DNA of 64,000 nt. It comes from Hippophae tibetana. Lineage: Eukaryota > Streptophyta > Magnoliopsida > Rosales > Elaeagnaceae. The stretch lies in the NCBI GenBank assembly GCA_037013495.1, contig CM072809.1, positions 12,566,501 to 12,630,500 of the forward strand, given 5' to 3'. Position numbers and translations under genes: made by a program. Below are positions 35,395 through 48,000 of this stretch, piece after piece. The notes beneath the pieces were generated by a model, which was not told where the DNA came from, searched no databases, and saw only the letters and a program-made list of their open reading frames with translations. Positions within the stretch are counted from its first letter, which is position 1. Each line of letters begins with the position of its first letter.

Positions 35395-36107
35395 TGTCAT
35401 GTCTCGCTCAAAATGCCCCGTAAAATCTAAATAAATGGTGCTTGCCTAAAGGATCTAGACTTTTCTACATGGGAAGGTTCTAGAGTGGCCTAAAGATGTC
35501 TAGAATAAGCTAGAGTTGGATGGACTCAACTCAAGCTTTGAAGACCCTAGAATATTCTAGAACACGCTGGAGGGTGTTAGAATGAGCTAGAATATTCTAG
35601 AACATGCCGGATGGTTCATGAAGGATGTAGAAGCCATTGGAAGCTTACAGAACATTTTAAAACTTGCATGAATGAGATAGACAAACCTAGAAGACTCTAG
35701 AGTTGGCTAGAAGGTTCTAGAACCTTGTGACATATTATACATAAAACTAGAACATTCTTGTATATTTTAGAACTAGAAAAATCTAGAAAGATGTGACATA
35801 GTCTTAAGCTTGGTGATACATTATAAATAGACCTAGAACATTCTTGTATATTTTAGAACTAGAAAAATCTAGAAAGATGTGACATAGTCTTAAGCTTGGT
35901 GATACATTATAAATAGACCTATTAGTCTTCATTTATATTCATCCTTGTGAAATTGTAAGATAAAATCTGTGTATAGCAATACAAGACATTCTTTACAAAC
36001 TCTCTTTCTAATCTCTTTATAATTTCATTCGGATTCAAAAGTAGACTTAGTGGAACAGACGATACTAAGTGTCGCACGATCATTACTTGAAACATAAGGT
36101 CATAATA
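35395..36107 (+). repeat. 3' LTR of the Gypsy element
   Basis: Starts TGTCATG and ends CATAATA. It is longer than the 5' LTR because an 86-bp stretch containing the TATA region (TTATAAATAGACC) is tandemly duplicated, with copies beginning at 35747 and 35833. It holds three perfect three-unit heat-shock-type elements. Confidence 0.93.
35550..35722. promoter_or_regulatory. Three heat-shock-element-like trimers in the Gypsy 3' LTR
   Basis: GAATATTCTAGAA occurs at 35550-35562 and 35590-35602, and GAAGGTTCTAGAA at 35710-35722. Each fits nGAAnnTTCnnGAAn, the binding unit of trimeric plant heat-shock factors. Related but less exact versions lie at matching places in the 5' LTR (30236, 30276). Heat-shock elements of this form drive the Arabidopsis Copia element ONSEN. 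Heat response here is inference. Confidence 0.6.
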
Positions 36108-36440
36108 ATAAACTATAGAAGATGAACCAAACTATATCCTAATGAGAGAGCTTTTTGCGGAGATGTTTATGATATAGATTAGAGATAAAGATGATCCGAA
36201 AACCTTTGCTAGAATTCTAGCATCAAAAAAATAATGTAATCCTAATTTTTCGAGAAGTAAAATTCTGATAATCGTGATCAAGAATAGTAGCAGGAATGAT
36301 GACAAATACTGAGAGCAAAAAACAAGAACAAATATAGACGATTGGCTATAGAAGCATAACTCTCGATCGATACACAAAGCTTGAAAACGCAAAGCTCGGT
36401 GACGGAGAAAAGAGCATCTTCGAGCAAAGCCCATATATTA
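36108..36440 (-). other. Leader-like or gene-derived sequence beside the Gypsy insertion
   Basis: On the minus strand this carries mixed composition and a 100-codon frame (36132-36434) starting MGFARRCSFLRHRALRFQAL, without recognisable family. Its texture differs from the surrounding A+T-rich DNA and resembles that of 29450-30080. The Gypsy element may therefore have landed inside one host locus. Not called as a gene. Confidence 0.3.
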
Positions 36441-37614
36441 TTTTGGGTGATAAATTAACGATATATATTTGCGTGAATGTTTAGTAATTCGTACCCAAAA
36501 AATAAATAAAAAAGATTTTTTAGTTTCCGATGTTTCTTTATTATCGTGGACACAATAAAATTTATGTTTGGCTTTTCCTATAACCTTTATTCTTGAAAAA
36601 TTACTTACAATAATAATAAGTTTAAAATTTATAATGATAAATAAACTTTTTAAATATAATTTAATTAAATTAAATAATTTTTAATATTAAATATATTTAA
36701 ATAATTATATTTTAACATTAAATATAAAATAATAAATATTTTTTAATAATAAAAATATATAAATTAAATAAAAATAATATTATTTTTATGATTAAATTAT
36801 AATATATCATATTTTAATGTTTTGTACTTTTCTTTTAAGTATAATTTAATTAACAGGAGCAAAAGAAAGTTAGGTATGCCTCCCCAATAAGAAAAGATAT
36901 ATAAATCATCAGTTATTTTTCATAATTGTTTTTATTATTTATACATGTAAAAATTATAAGATTTTATTTACTCTAAAAAAAATACGATGAAAATAAAACA
37001 ATTAAAAATCTAAAATCTAAATAAAAAACTATTATTTTTAAAAATTTATTAATCATACTATATTTTAATAATAATACCTTAAAATTAAGCAAAGATTTTT
37101 TAAGTGGTATTATTGTAATCAAGAATATTGAAAGAAAATTATTAAAATATTAATTTTTTTAAAAAATAATAACTATAACTTTTCTTAATTTTTGAAGTTT
37201 TTAAAGAAAAAATTAGAAAGCGTTTTCAAATAATTTGTAAGTGTTTTTTAACTTTTTTTAAATTACTAAATAAAAATTATTTATTTTTACAATGAATTAT
37301 AAATTACAAAATTAATTATTTAATTTTTATTCGTAAATTAAAATAGTTAATCATACTTGCATTTAATAATTGAAGAAAAAGAACATCACTAATAACATTG
37401 AAAAGTTTGATAGACTAATATATTCTCTTTTTATACCTACGTTCACTTTATACACAATATATTTATAAATTATAGATATAAGTGAACAAAAGGTAGGCAT
37501 ATTATACAAAATTGAAGTTGTTTTCTTAAAAAGCTTTAGTATTTGGAATAATTTTCTTACAAACAAACAAAAAATTAGATTAATTATGTTAAAAATTGAA
37601 GTCTTACTATTTCC
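36441..37614. other. A+T-rich intergenic DNA, no gene seen
   Basis: Long poly-A/T tracts. No open frame or bounded repeat of note. Confidence 0.6.
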
Positions 37615-40480
37615 CAGCTCAAGATGATAAGATGAACAAAATAAAAAAACAAGAAGAAAGAGAATGAAGATTATCTTGTTAATTGTGTGAATGAAAGAAT
37701 GAATTACAATTGCTTCTACACAAGGCTTATTTATATGCGAGCATTGTAACCGAATGCCACAGACTACTACTAACCCATGTGTAATTAGTTATAACAAATC
37801 CTAATCCCAAGTTACTCTTAACCAATTAATATTACATTTAATGTCACTTTTAATTAACCTTAACAACCCTCTCGAACCAATAGTTGTGATAACACAATTA
37901 GTTTGAGCCGAAGAGAAAGAAAAGGAGCTATAGGAATAGGCTTAGTTATGACATCTGAAACTTGATATGAGAAGGAGACATGCAAAATATCAAGCTTTCC
38001 ATCAACTATGTAGTTCTTTATGAATTGATGATTCACTTTAATATATTTAGTTCGAGCATGATAGACAGGATTGTAGGATAGAGATTGTGCACTAATGTTT
38101 TGTTCACTAATGTTATCAGTATGTAACAAATTAGCTACAAGAGAATGTAACCAGATAATTTCAACAAAAGCAATTGAAAATGCTCTATGCTCACTCTCAT
38201 TGCTACAACGAGAATGACATTTTGCTTAGAAGAGTGCAAAAAAATTAAGCATTTATTAAGGAACACACAATAACCACTGTATTGCAATGATCATATGGGT
38301 AACCTTTTAGTAACACAAGAGCCTCTTTGCAGTTAACCACTAGATATTAGTTGGATAAGATAAAAATTATCATAGCTTGTTAACATCATATTTACTCAAA
38401 AAATTGCCTGAGCTCATTAGGGTAGCAACTGGTTTAGTATCAATCAAACTTGTTGATTCCAATAGATCCTTGATGTATTATTGTTGAGATAAGTACAAAT
38501 AATCAACAATAAAATAAGTCTCTACTCCTAAAAAAATAGTAAAATAGGTCAAGATCCTTAAGAGAAACTTGACATTGAGATCATTAATGAGTTGATACAC
38601 TAAATCAGATTGAGTCCTTATGATTAAAATATTATTAACATAGATAAGAATGAAGATCATTACATTAGCTTTAAGTTTAGTGAACAAATAACTATCACAA
38701 CAAAACCCAATCTGCCTCACTTTTCACCCATATAAGGCCTTTCTCAATTTGCAAACTAGATTAGAAGTATAGCTCTCAAAATTAGGTGGTTCACACAAAC
38801 AGACATCCTCAATAAGATTACCATATAGAAAGACATTATTAACATCAATCTGTCTCACTTTTCACCCATTTGACAGTGTTATAGTGAACACAACTTACTT
38901 GTTGTGGTTTTAATAATGGGACTGAATATTTCTTGATAAGATGCCAAAAGATTATAAGAACCCTACAACCATTAAATCAGTTATATATTTATCAAGGAGT
39001 CTATTAGACAAGAACTTGACCCAAAATATCCATTTGAAGAAATAGGATGTACACATGTTGGTAGCGCAATTAATTCTCATGTATCATTTGCTAACAAGGC
39101 ATCTATATCCCTTTGCATAGCAATTTTCTATTCTTGAATTTTGAAACCATATTTATAACTTTTAGGTTCAAACAAAATGCCTATGGAACACAAAGTTGCA
39201 GTGAAGTTTTTAGATTTATACACATATACTTTGGACCTTGTAAACATATAATGGGTGTTAGAACATTCAACAGATGGATTAAGAGAAGTGATAGACAAAG
39301 ATGGTAAATGCACTACAAGAGATAGATCATTAGAAGAAGATAGAGGATTAATAAAGGATTGAGTGTCAATACTAGGAACTAAAGCTAGTTGATTTCTAGG
39401 ATAATGTTCAACAACATCATTAAGTACTGAATCATCACCATCAAAATACAACACAAGTGGTGAGGAATCAAATCTTAGAGATTGAGAAGAGATAGGAGAA
39501 GAAATATGTGATAGAGTAATAGAACTCACATAAAGAGACATTATATTTGGATTGGGTGACTCAAACATAGAAAGTAAATTAGGTAAATGATGGTCGACTT
39601 GAAATGAAGAAGGGACAAAAATAATAGAAGGAGAAGAAGGAACAATATTTGACATAGAACAACTAGTGGTAGAAAAAAGGAACAAATTTTCATTAAAAAC
39701 CACATGTCTACTTGCATAGATTTTAGAAGAAGCCAAATCTAAGCATAAGAAACCTTTTTGATTGAAGTTATACCATACTCTACAGAACGAGATTCTAGTT
39801 TGTGTGTAATATAAGCTCAAACACATGAGAAACATTAACATCAAAAAACCGTTAGAGAACTAATATCAAGAGACTTCTTAAAAAAATACCTCATATAGAG
39901 ACATGCTATTAAGAACTTTAGTTGACAATCGATTAAGAAGATAAAAAACTATTTATATGGTAAAATGTTAAAATTTGATTAATAAGGGTGCTATAAATAG
40001 AAAATCCAAACCTCTTTCAATTATTCGATAATGCATATATTTTACTGCCCTATTCTACTATGAAATATAAGGACATATGAGTATATAAACAATAACTTCA
40101 TTTTTCAAAGCAGGAACCAATGACTTAAATTCAATGCCATCATCTGTTTGCAATGACATTATCTTAGCATCAAATTGTGATTTAATTATGACCTTAAACA
40201 ACAAAAATGAACTAGTTATTTGATCTTTGAAATGAAGCAAGAAAATATTAGTAAATCTAGTGTGATCATCTACTATTGATAAGAAGTATTTAACGGAGTA
40301 TAAGCATCATTTGGTGTAGTCCATAAATCAAGATATAACTACTCAAGAGGTGTAACCAATCTTTCATGCAAATGAAAGAAAGAAAGTTTATGAGACTTAG
40401 CTAATTGACATAATTTACAAGAAATTACATCATTTATACCAGAATCTACACAGTTTGAATCACTATACTTTTTAAGAGTT
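37615..40480 (-). mobile_element. Ty1/Copia retrotransposon remnant (pol part and one LTR)
   Basis: Read on the minus strand, the parts in order are: integrase core segment (about 40240-40060, SLQTDDGIEFKSL), integrase C-terminal region (about 39800-39660, NQKGFLCLD and SRHVVFNENL-like), reverse transcriptase (about 38720-38480, LIYVNNILI in the place of the YVDD box), and RNase H end (about 38100-37870, NPVYHARTKYIKVNHQFI, then DVITKPI). A purine tract (GAGAGGG) is followed by an LTR-like segment at about 37864-37620 that begins TGTTAAGG and has a TATA box (GCATATAAATAAGCC). The order IN-RT-RH is that of Copia. It is an old copy with many breaks. The upstream end and other LTR were not found. 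Confidence 0.85.
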
Positions 40481-41746
40481 TCTTTTACTTACTGATTTTT
40501 GTTTTGGCTTTGATGAAATACTATAAAGCAGTTAAACTATATTTCTTAAAGAGTTGAAGTTGTTGCCTTCAATCCATGACTATTAATCGAATAGAACTCT
40601 TCTACTTTTAGAGTAACCCACTTATCTTTTGTTGTCATTTTCTTGCTTAGATAACTAAGTATACTCACAAAAACTGAGTTATAGATCCATTATTTCATTA
40701 TTGAGTTCAATCGACTCCAACTTGATAAGGTTGGATTTATCGAGGTTCTAATGAATTTCAATGGAACTTATAGAGAACTATACATTATACATTCAAAGTT
40801 ATAAGTTGTAATGTAACTTAATAATTGATCTTTTCATATCATATAATTGTTCTCGTCTGGTTTAACAGACAAACAAATATTCGTAGGAGAAGAAACAAAT
40901 AAACTTTGAGCAAGTCTAATTTAATCAATTAGACTTGTAGCAAGAACTAGACTCTAAGACTCATCTTGATGTGTGTAAGCAAGTTGAACACCTATATCAA
41001 GTGTAAGCGAAAGATGTACATTTCATAGATAAATAATTAAAATCATGCTTATTTGTTATTTATAAAATTTTAAGGTTTTGTTTTTATAAAATTAAATGTA
41101 ATTCATTATATATAAGGGGAGTATTTATTTTACCTTGAAACTGAAATTATATCAATATAATGTTTTTTTATACACATAATTACATGTAATTAATATATAT
41201 TTTTAGAATAAAATCCAATTTTTTGAATAATTAATTTTTTGTACACATTTTTTATTTCATCTAAAACATTTGTAAGAAAAATCTAAAAAATAGAAAATAA
41301 TATTAATATTATAAAATTAATATTAATTAATTATATTAGAAATTGGTACTATATGTAGATAATTATTTCTTTTATTTTTAATCTAGTTTATTAAAGCCAA
41401 TTATAATTGTAGTTTTTTTAATACAGATTTTAGATATAAGGTATTATATTCTAGCATAGAGTTATTCTAGTGTGAGTTGTGACTTAGATATATTTTTGGT
41501 TTTGTTTTGGCATGCTTTTATCTATAAATTTGAGAATTTTGTTAATTTTTATTGAATATAATGACATTATTGTTTTGAAATGGATTATTATCATAAATAC
41601 CCCTGAGGTTTTACGTTTCTTCAAAATTACCCTTAAGCTTTATTTAATATCAAAAATGCCCATGAACGTTATCAGTGTTATATCTCCGTTTAACATTAGG
41701 GGCAAAATGGTAATCTCACCCTTATACATATATTATTCCCGCGGGA
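40481..41746. other. Intergenic DNA with a short palindrome
   Basis: No coding sequence recognised. 40911-40937 is a 27-bp palindrome with 11-bp arms (CAAGTCTAATT / AATTAGACTTG). 41585-41740 repeats the phrase AAATACCC...GGTTTT in the style of the adjacent foldback, but has no partner on the other side. Confidence 0.45.
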
Positions 41747-42700
41747 TAAAAAATCAAAAATAACCCCGAGATTTTCAATATTTTCAGAAATACCCTTAAC
41801 GTTTTAAAAAAAGCTGCAATATTCCTGAGGTTTAAGGTATCTTCAAAAATACCCTTATTATTTAACATAAGCATAAAAAAATCATGAAAAATCACATCAA
41901 TATCTAAAAAATTATTTTCTACCCCTACCTATATAGCTTTTTTAATATTATCGTTCAGAATATTATCGCAAATACCCTTAAGGTTTTACTTTTCTTAAAA
42001 AATACTCTTATTATAATAATTAATTTAACTTTATCAAAAATACATCTACTATAATAATTAATTTAACTTTATCAAAAATATCTCTACTACAATAATTAAT
42101 TTAACTTCATCAAAAATGTATTTGCTACAATATTTAATTTATCTTCATCAAAAATACTTCTACTTCTCAATAACATGATATAAAATATTTTCCAAAAATA
42201 TTTAACTTGATATTGTTTGCTTTATTAACTTAATTTATCTTCAAGGGTATTTTTGAAAAATATTTTATATCGTGTTATTAAGAAATAAGGGTATTTTTGA
42301 TGAAGATAAATTAAATATTATAACTGAGAAATTTTTAATGAAGTTAAATTAATTATTGTAACAGGGGTATTTTTGATAAAGTTAAATTAATTATTATAAT
42401 AAAGGTATTTTTGATAAAATTAAATTAATTATTATAATAAGGGTATTTTTGAAGAAAAACAAAACCTTAAGGGTATTTATGATAATATTCTCAACAATAA
42501 TATTCAAAAACTATATAGGTAGGGGTAGAAAAGACTTTTCAGATATTGATTTGATTTTTCACGACTTTTTGACGCTTCTGTTAAATAATAAGGGTATTAT
42601 TGAAGATACCTTAAACCTTAGGGGTATTGTAGTTTTTATTTTAAATGTTAAGGGTATTTTTGAAGATATTGAAAACCTTGGGGGTATTTTTGATTTTTTT
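41747..42700. repeat. Long foldback (inverted repeat) element, arms about 453 bp
   Basis: The left arm 41747-42200 is the reverse complement of the right arm 42249-42700, with a loop of about 48 nt. Matching landmarks include AAAAAATCAAAAATA (left) against TATTTTTGATTTTTT (right), TTAAGGTATCTTCAA against TTGAAGATACCTTAA, CCCCTACCTATATAG against CTATATAGGTAGGGG, and GATATAAAATATTTT against AAAATATTTTATATC. Within each arm a unit of about 37 bp (GGGTATTTTTGATAAAGTTA followed by AATTAATTATTATAAT) recurs three to five times. No transposase is encoded. It may be a foldback transposon or an inverted duplication. If transcribed it would form a very long hairpin. Confidence 0.93.
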
Positions 42701-44684
42701 CCTTTTGAAATACATAGAATCATTAAACTTGGTTGAAATAACCATACTTATAGAAATAATTAATAAAAAGTCAAGAATAGATGCAAATAGTATTCATGTT
42801 AATACCAAAATAATCTAAAAATATATTTATTTTATAATATGTATATTTTTTATATTTAATTATATATTTAGGTTATTTAGTCTTGAGTAACAAGTTTCAC
42901 AAAATCATGTGGATTTGATTGAAGGTATCAGATTCCAAGATAATGGAATGGCTAACCAAATGGTAACAAAGAAGATGCAATTCTCTCTGGCCTCGATTGA
43001 CCTTTTTTTTTAATTAGAAGAATATAACTTAAGTTATTTTTTATCTTATCCTTTTTCATTCATGTGTTAAGGGCATGCCACTTGACTGATTCGAGTTGAC
43101 TTCCAATAAAAAGACCCAAATTTCAGCACTTGAGGCCTTCTAATTGTTGAGCAGCCCTTTATTGGCAAGTAAGGCAGTAAATTAACAAGTGATGGCATAG
43201 GTTTATAATTAAATGTATTAGTCAATCTTATTCAATGAGGGTTTTTTTTTGTGCTAAATAATTTTTAATAAATTAATTAATTTTTTCTAATTAATAATAA
43301 TATATTTTAAAATTCATAATTTTATATTAAATTATCTAATAAAAAATCATAAGATTTTTATTTTATAACTTGAATAAAATGGGATTAATATCTCCTTAGA
43401 GTTTCTATAATCACTACCAAACTCACTATATGCAAGTCCTTATATCCGGAATATATGTAATACAATACACATAGTTTTTAAAGATATGCAAGGTCTTATA
43501 TATACCTCATAAGAATTGTTACTACTCAAATGGTATCACCAAATGTAAAACCTCACATCTGAATCAAAAATATATATGACATTAATTCAAATCATATATA
43601 ACATATTAAATGTGTTTTTAAAAAAATATATAAGATTTTATATCGTTGAAACTCTGAGAATGGTAAATATAGTGTTTTGGTTTTTATGGAAACGAAATTA
43701 TGAGTTTTGGATGAATCTTTATTAATTAAAAAAATAAATTTTTATATTATATAAATATTCTCCTATCCAATGTATTAATTTTTCGGTATAATAGCTTATT
43801 GACTTTGGAAAACACATGGAATCAAAGGATATGGAAATATGATTTATCTATGAATTGATTAGATTTGAATTTGATGGCATGAAATAAAATTCTCTAACAT
43901 AGTGGTAGGTCAATTTTAAAATCCAATAATGTTGAACTTGAAGGTAATTAGGAATAAGTTAAAACTAAACTATAAAAAATTGATTTGATTTGCTTGTGTT
44001 AGATTCTGAACTTAATTATAAAACCAAATAATATTATTTGAGGAATACTTATTGGGAAGTAAAAATAAAAAAAATTATAATACGATAATAATATATTATT
44101 AAGATAATTAATATAAAAATAGATTAATTTTACCTTATAAATTAATCTTTAAATACTAATCACATCAAAAAGTATAGGAATAATAACAATTGGATTATGT
44201 TTGAGTTCAGAATCTATGGAACGTAAAATTACTTCAAGCGGCCAAGAGAATCAAAATCTAGCGAGTGCTTTATTGATATTGAAAGTTAATTAGTGTATGT
44301 TTAAGCTAGTGTCTCACACAAATTCACAATTAAGCCGAAAATAATACTAATATGGATGAATCCTCCTCCTTTTCATTGCATACATGTAAGAGATAAATAT
44401 ATATATATATATATTTGGTCTGCTAAAAGAGGATAAATATGTTAATGTGTTGAACCCACCAACGGATGTAGAGTCTAAATCATATTAGATACATAAATGA
44501 TATAAAAATTGAATTTTTAATTATATAATTATATATTTTGATTTTTTTTTCTTTCAGTTCAAATTAAAAATATTTTTTTAATTTTAAAATGTAATAAAAT
44601 TATAAATTAAATTAAATAATGATTTAAATAAATTTTATAATAATAAATTATTTTAAATATAAATGATTTTATTAAAATATTTAT
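42701..44684. other. A+T-rich intergenic DNA, no gene seen
   Basis: Contains a MITE-like inverted-repeat unit at 43997-44221 (listed separately) and a short (AT)n run near 44396-44413. No coding sequence is seen. Confidence 0.55.
43997..44221. mobile_element. MITE-like unit with terminal inverted repeats
   Basis: TTAGATTCTGAACTTAA at the left (about 43999) pairs with the reverse complement of TTGAGTTCAGAATCTAT at the right (about 44203-44219). Similarity extends inward about 45 bp with gaps (for example GAGGAATA against AGGAATAA-type stretches). The size of about 225 bp with an A+T-rich core fits a MITE. No sure target duplication, so the superfamily is unknown. Confidence 0.4.
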
Positions 44685-45047
44685 TGGATATTAGTTCTTA
44701 ATTCAAAGAATAAACACAAGGACCTTAATTCAAGGAATAAAACAAGGAGCTTAATTCAAGGAGTAAAACAAGGAATCCTTAATTCAAAGAGTAAAACAAG
44801 GAATCCTTAATTCAAGGAGTAAAACAAGGAATCCTTAATTCAAGGAGTAAAACAAGGAATCCTTAATTCAAGGAGTAAAACAAGGAATGCTTAATTCAAG
44901 GAGTAAATCAAGGAATGCTTAATTTAAAGAGTAATTGAAGGAATAAAATTTCCTTATAAATAGCTATACAATTGTAATGAAAACATGAAGAAAATAATAC
45001 AAACTAGAGAACTCTTTTGTGTAGAGTTATTTCTTGTTTTTTCTACA
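44685..45047 (+). repeat. 5' LTR of the young Copia element
   Basis: 363 bp, starting TGGATATTAGTTC and ending TTTTTTCTACA. It contains about eight copies of a 28-bp unit (GGAGTAAAACAAGGAATCCT plus TAATTCAA), then a TATA-like CCTTATAAATAGC near 44951-44963. Confidence 0.97.
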
Positions 45048-48000
45048 TGGTATCAAAGCAGGAAAATTAACTTGCTTCTGCTTTATTATTATCTTAGCAT
45101 CTTCAATCTTTGAAATGGCTGGAGACAAGCCGCTAGGATCAGAAGCTGAAAGTTCATCAGTGCTTTCCTTCATGAATATGCATGAGGTGGATGTCAACCC
45201 AAATCAAAGATTAAGCTCAGTCTTGTTGAATGAGTTTAATTACTTGCCTTGGTCAAGAGCAGTGTCTCTGGCTCTAGGTGGAAGGTCCAAGTTGGGGTTC
45301 ATAAATGGAAGCATCGAAGTACCTGATGTTTCCTCACCAACCTATGAATCCTGGCTTAGTAAGGATCAGCTGGTTATGTCATGGCTCCTAAATTCCATGG
45401 AACGTAAATTAGCTGAAATATTCAGTTACTCTGAATCTGCATACCAACTATGGGAGACGGTCAAGGAAATGTATGGCAGTCAAAATAATGCTGCACGAGT
45501 TTTTCAATTAAAGAAAGACATCTCAGATCTGCAACAAGATGGCAAGCCTTTTGTACAACTCTTAGGAAGCATGAAAAGCATGTGGAATGAGTTGGAAATA
45601 TATCGTCCTCATACAACCGATGTAGCTCTGCTACGAAAGAGAGCGGAAGAAGATAAGATATTTCAACTTTTGTCCAGTCTGGATTCAACATATGAAGATA
45701 TACGATGCCATATACTCATGAATACTGAACTTCCTTCCTTCACCAATGTATGTGCGACAATTCAACGTGAAGAAGTAAGAAGGAAAGTCATGAACAAGGA
45801 TACAATGGCTAGTTCACCTGAGGCAAGAGCCTATCTAACCAACGAGAGGAAGTACAAAGGGAAGCATCCAAACTTGAAGTGTCAACATTGCAACCATACG
45901 GGCCATGTTAAGGACACATGTTGGATTCTACATGCAGAATTAAAACCTGATTTTATAAAGAATAAGGGTTTACAGAAAGTGAATCGTACTGGACTCCGTG
46001 CTAATCATGCTTTTGCCTCTACCTCTAATGGGTCTGATCCATTCAAGAACTTCACAACGAATCCAGCTGAACTCATGAATGAGTTTATGTTGTATCTTCA
46101 AAGCAAGACAAGAGGAGCTAGAATTGACTGTGTAGATAGCATAGAAGAAGGTAACTCGACAGCATTGCTAGGCAAGTTTGCGGGCTTCTTGGCAGATACA
46201 AAACTCATACCACAAGAGGACATGCAAGGTATCATAAAAGCCTTTAAAACTGCTCTTAAAATAAATATGTTGCATGATTTTTGGGTTGTAGATTCAGGTG
46301 CCACAGATCATATGACAAACCATGTGAGAGGATTACCCAGTCGAGTCTTAGATTTCAAGTCTCCTCTAGAGGTCATGAAAGGAAGGAAAATTAACCTTTC
46401 ACACCTTAGAGTCTTTGGTTGCATCTGTTTTGTACATATTCAATCTCATTATCGAGATAAATTGGATCCTAGAGCTGTTAAATGTATTTTTCTTGGTTAT
46501 TCATCTACACAAAAGGGATATAAGTGTTATGATCCCCAACTTAGGAGATTAATTGTGTCTAAAGATGTTCGATTTTATGAAACTAACCCTTTTTTTAGCA
46601 AGTCACATGAAATCACAAGTCAAGGGGATGACATCTTGGATGTGTTTCCATTACCAAGAATCGAACTTGAGGCTCCACAACAACAAGATCCCAGGCATGT
46701 CAACATTGATGCATCTCTCACTGAAAGTAACAATGAAGGATCTCGTCTTAATGGTACACTGCATGAAGATGGTGATAATCAAGATGATCCTTACAATATG
46801 GTACAAGATGTGAACGAGTGTGAGATAACTCCTTCTGCTCCACGACGTAATCCAATGCGTGTTAGGCAACCTCCCACAAGACTTCAAGACTTTGTCACCT
46901 ACAAACCCACACATCCCATCTCAAATTATGTGTCATATAAGAGAGTGACACCAACCCATGCCGCATTCCTCAGCACTATATCGAGTTACAGTGAGCCTCA
47001 AAACTTTCATGAGGCCAACAGCCAAGAGGTGTGGAAGGAAGCCATGCAAGAAGAACTTAAAGCCCTAGATCAACACAACACATGGAGCATCACCAAACTT
47101 CCAAAAGGCAAGAAAGTTGTGGGTTGCAAATGGATCTATAAGCTCAAATTCAAGTCAGATGGATCAATTGAGAGGTATAAAGCAAGATTGGTGGCTCGGG
47201 GATTCACTCAAACATTCGAGGTGGATTACAAAGAAACATTTGCACCTGTTGCAAAAATGAACACGGTAAGAGTGTTACTGTCTGTGGCTGTAAACAAGGG
47301 GTGGTCCATGTACCAAATGGATGTGAAGAATGCATTCTTGCATGGTGATCTCAAAGAAGAAGTCTATATGAAATTGCCACCTGGGCATCCTCAAAGCAAT
47401 GAACTGGATTTAGTGTGCAAATTGCACAAATCCATTTATGGTTTGAAACAGTCCCCACGAGCTTGGTATGCCAAGCTAAGCTCAGTTCTCACTAGTGTTG
47501 GTTTCAAAAGCAGCAATGCCGATTCCTCACTATTTGTTCGCACAGGAGCTATGGGCAAATTGGTTGTGCTGATTTATGTAGATGATCTGATAATTACAGG
47601 TGATAATGCTGACGAGATTTTCAACCTCAAACAGTCCCTCAAACAAAGGTTTGCAATTAAAGACCTTGGGATATTGAAGTACTTTCTTGGTATAGAAATG
47701 GCAACCTCGCACAAGGGACTCTTTCTTAACCAAAGGAAATATATCCTAGATTTGCTTAAGGAAGCTAACATGAGCGATGCTAAACCAGCCATTACCCCTC
47801 TTGACAGCAAGCTCAAACCTAGCTTGAAGGGCACGCCACTCAGGGATATAAGTTATTACCAACGACTGGTTGGTAAGTTAATCTACCTAACAATCACCAG
47901 ACCTGACATCACATATTCTGTAAGTATTGTGAGCCAATTCATGCACTCCCCAACACTTGAGCATTTGACCCTTGTTAAAAGGATCTTACGCTACTTAAAA

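Larger units (their letters stand above)
30081..36107 (+). mobile_element. Ty3/Gypsy LTR retrotransposon, chromovirus type
   Basis: The LTRs are 30081-30707 and 35395-36107. The primer-binding site TGGTATCAGAGC (initiator tRNA-Met) begins at 30711, and the purine tract GAGTGGGGGAGGG abuts the 3' LTR. Parts, in order: gag (about 30753-31800), CCHC-like zinc knuckle CFICDGPHWARECP, aspartic protease, reverse transcriptase (with YLDDIVIYS), RNase H, integrase (zinc-binding H/C region and a catalytic core ending in SFHPQSDGQ), and a C-terminal chromodomain-like segment. The order RT before integrase is that of Gypsy, and the chromodomain marks a chromovirus. The element keeps all its main parts but is broken, with roughly ten breaks. 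The LTRs differ at about one base in twelve over the first 150 bp, implying an insertion of middle age, millions of years. No convincing target duplication was found. Confidence 0.95.

Noticed and set aside
36132-36434. 100-codon minus-strand frame as an independent gene
   Set aside because: No family resemblance and no clear start context; it more likely belongs to the leader-like host sequence next to the Gypsy insertion.
40911-40937. 27-bp palindrome as a possible terminator or transcription-factor site
   Set aside because: An isolated small palindrome in A+T-rich plant DNA without an adjacent gene; chance is a sufficient explanation.
42449-42736. 95-codon frame in the foldback right arm
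   Set aside because: Composed of the repeated GGGTATTTTTGA unit translated; it has no partner or family.
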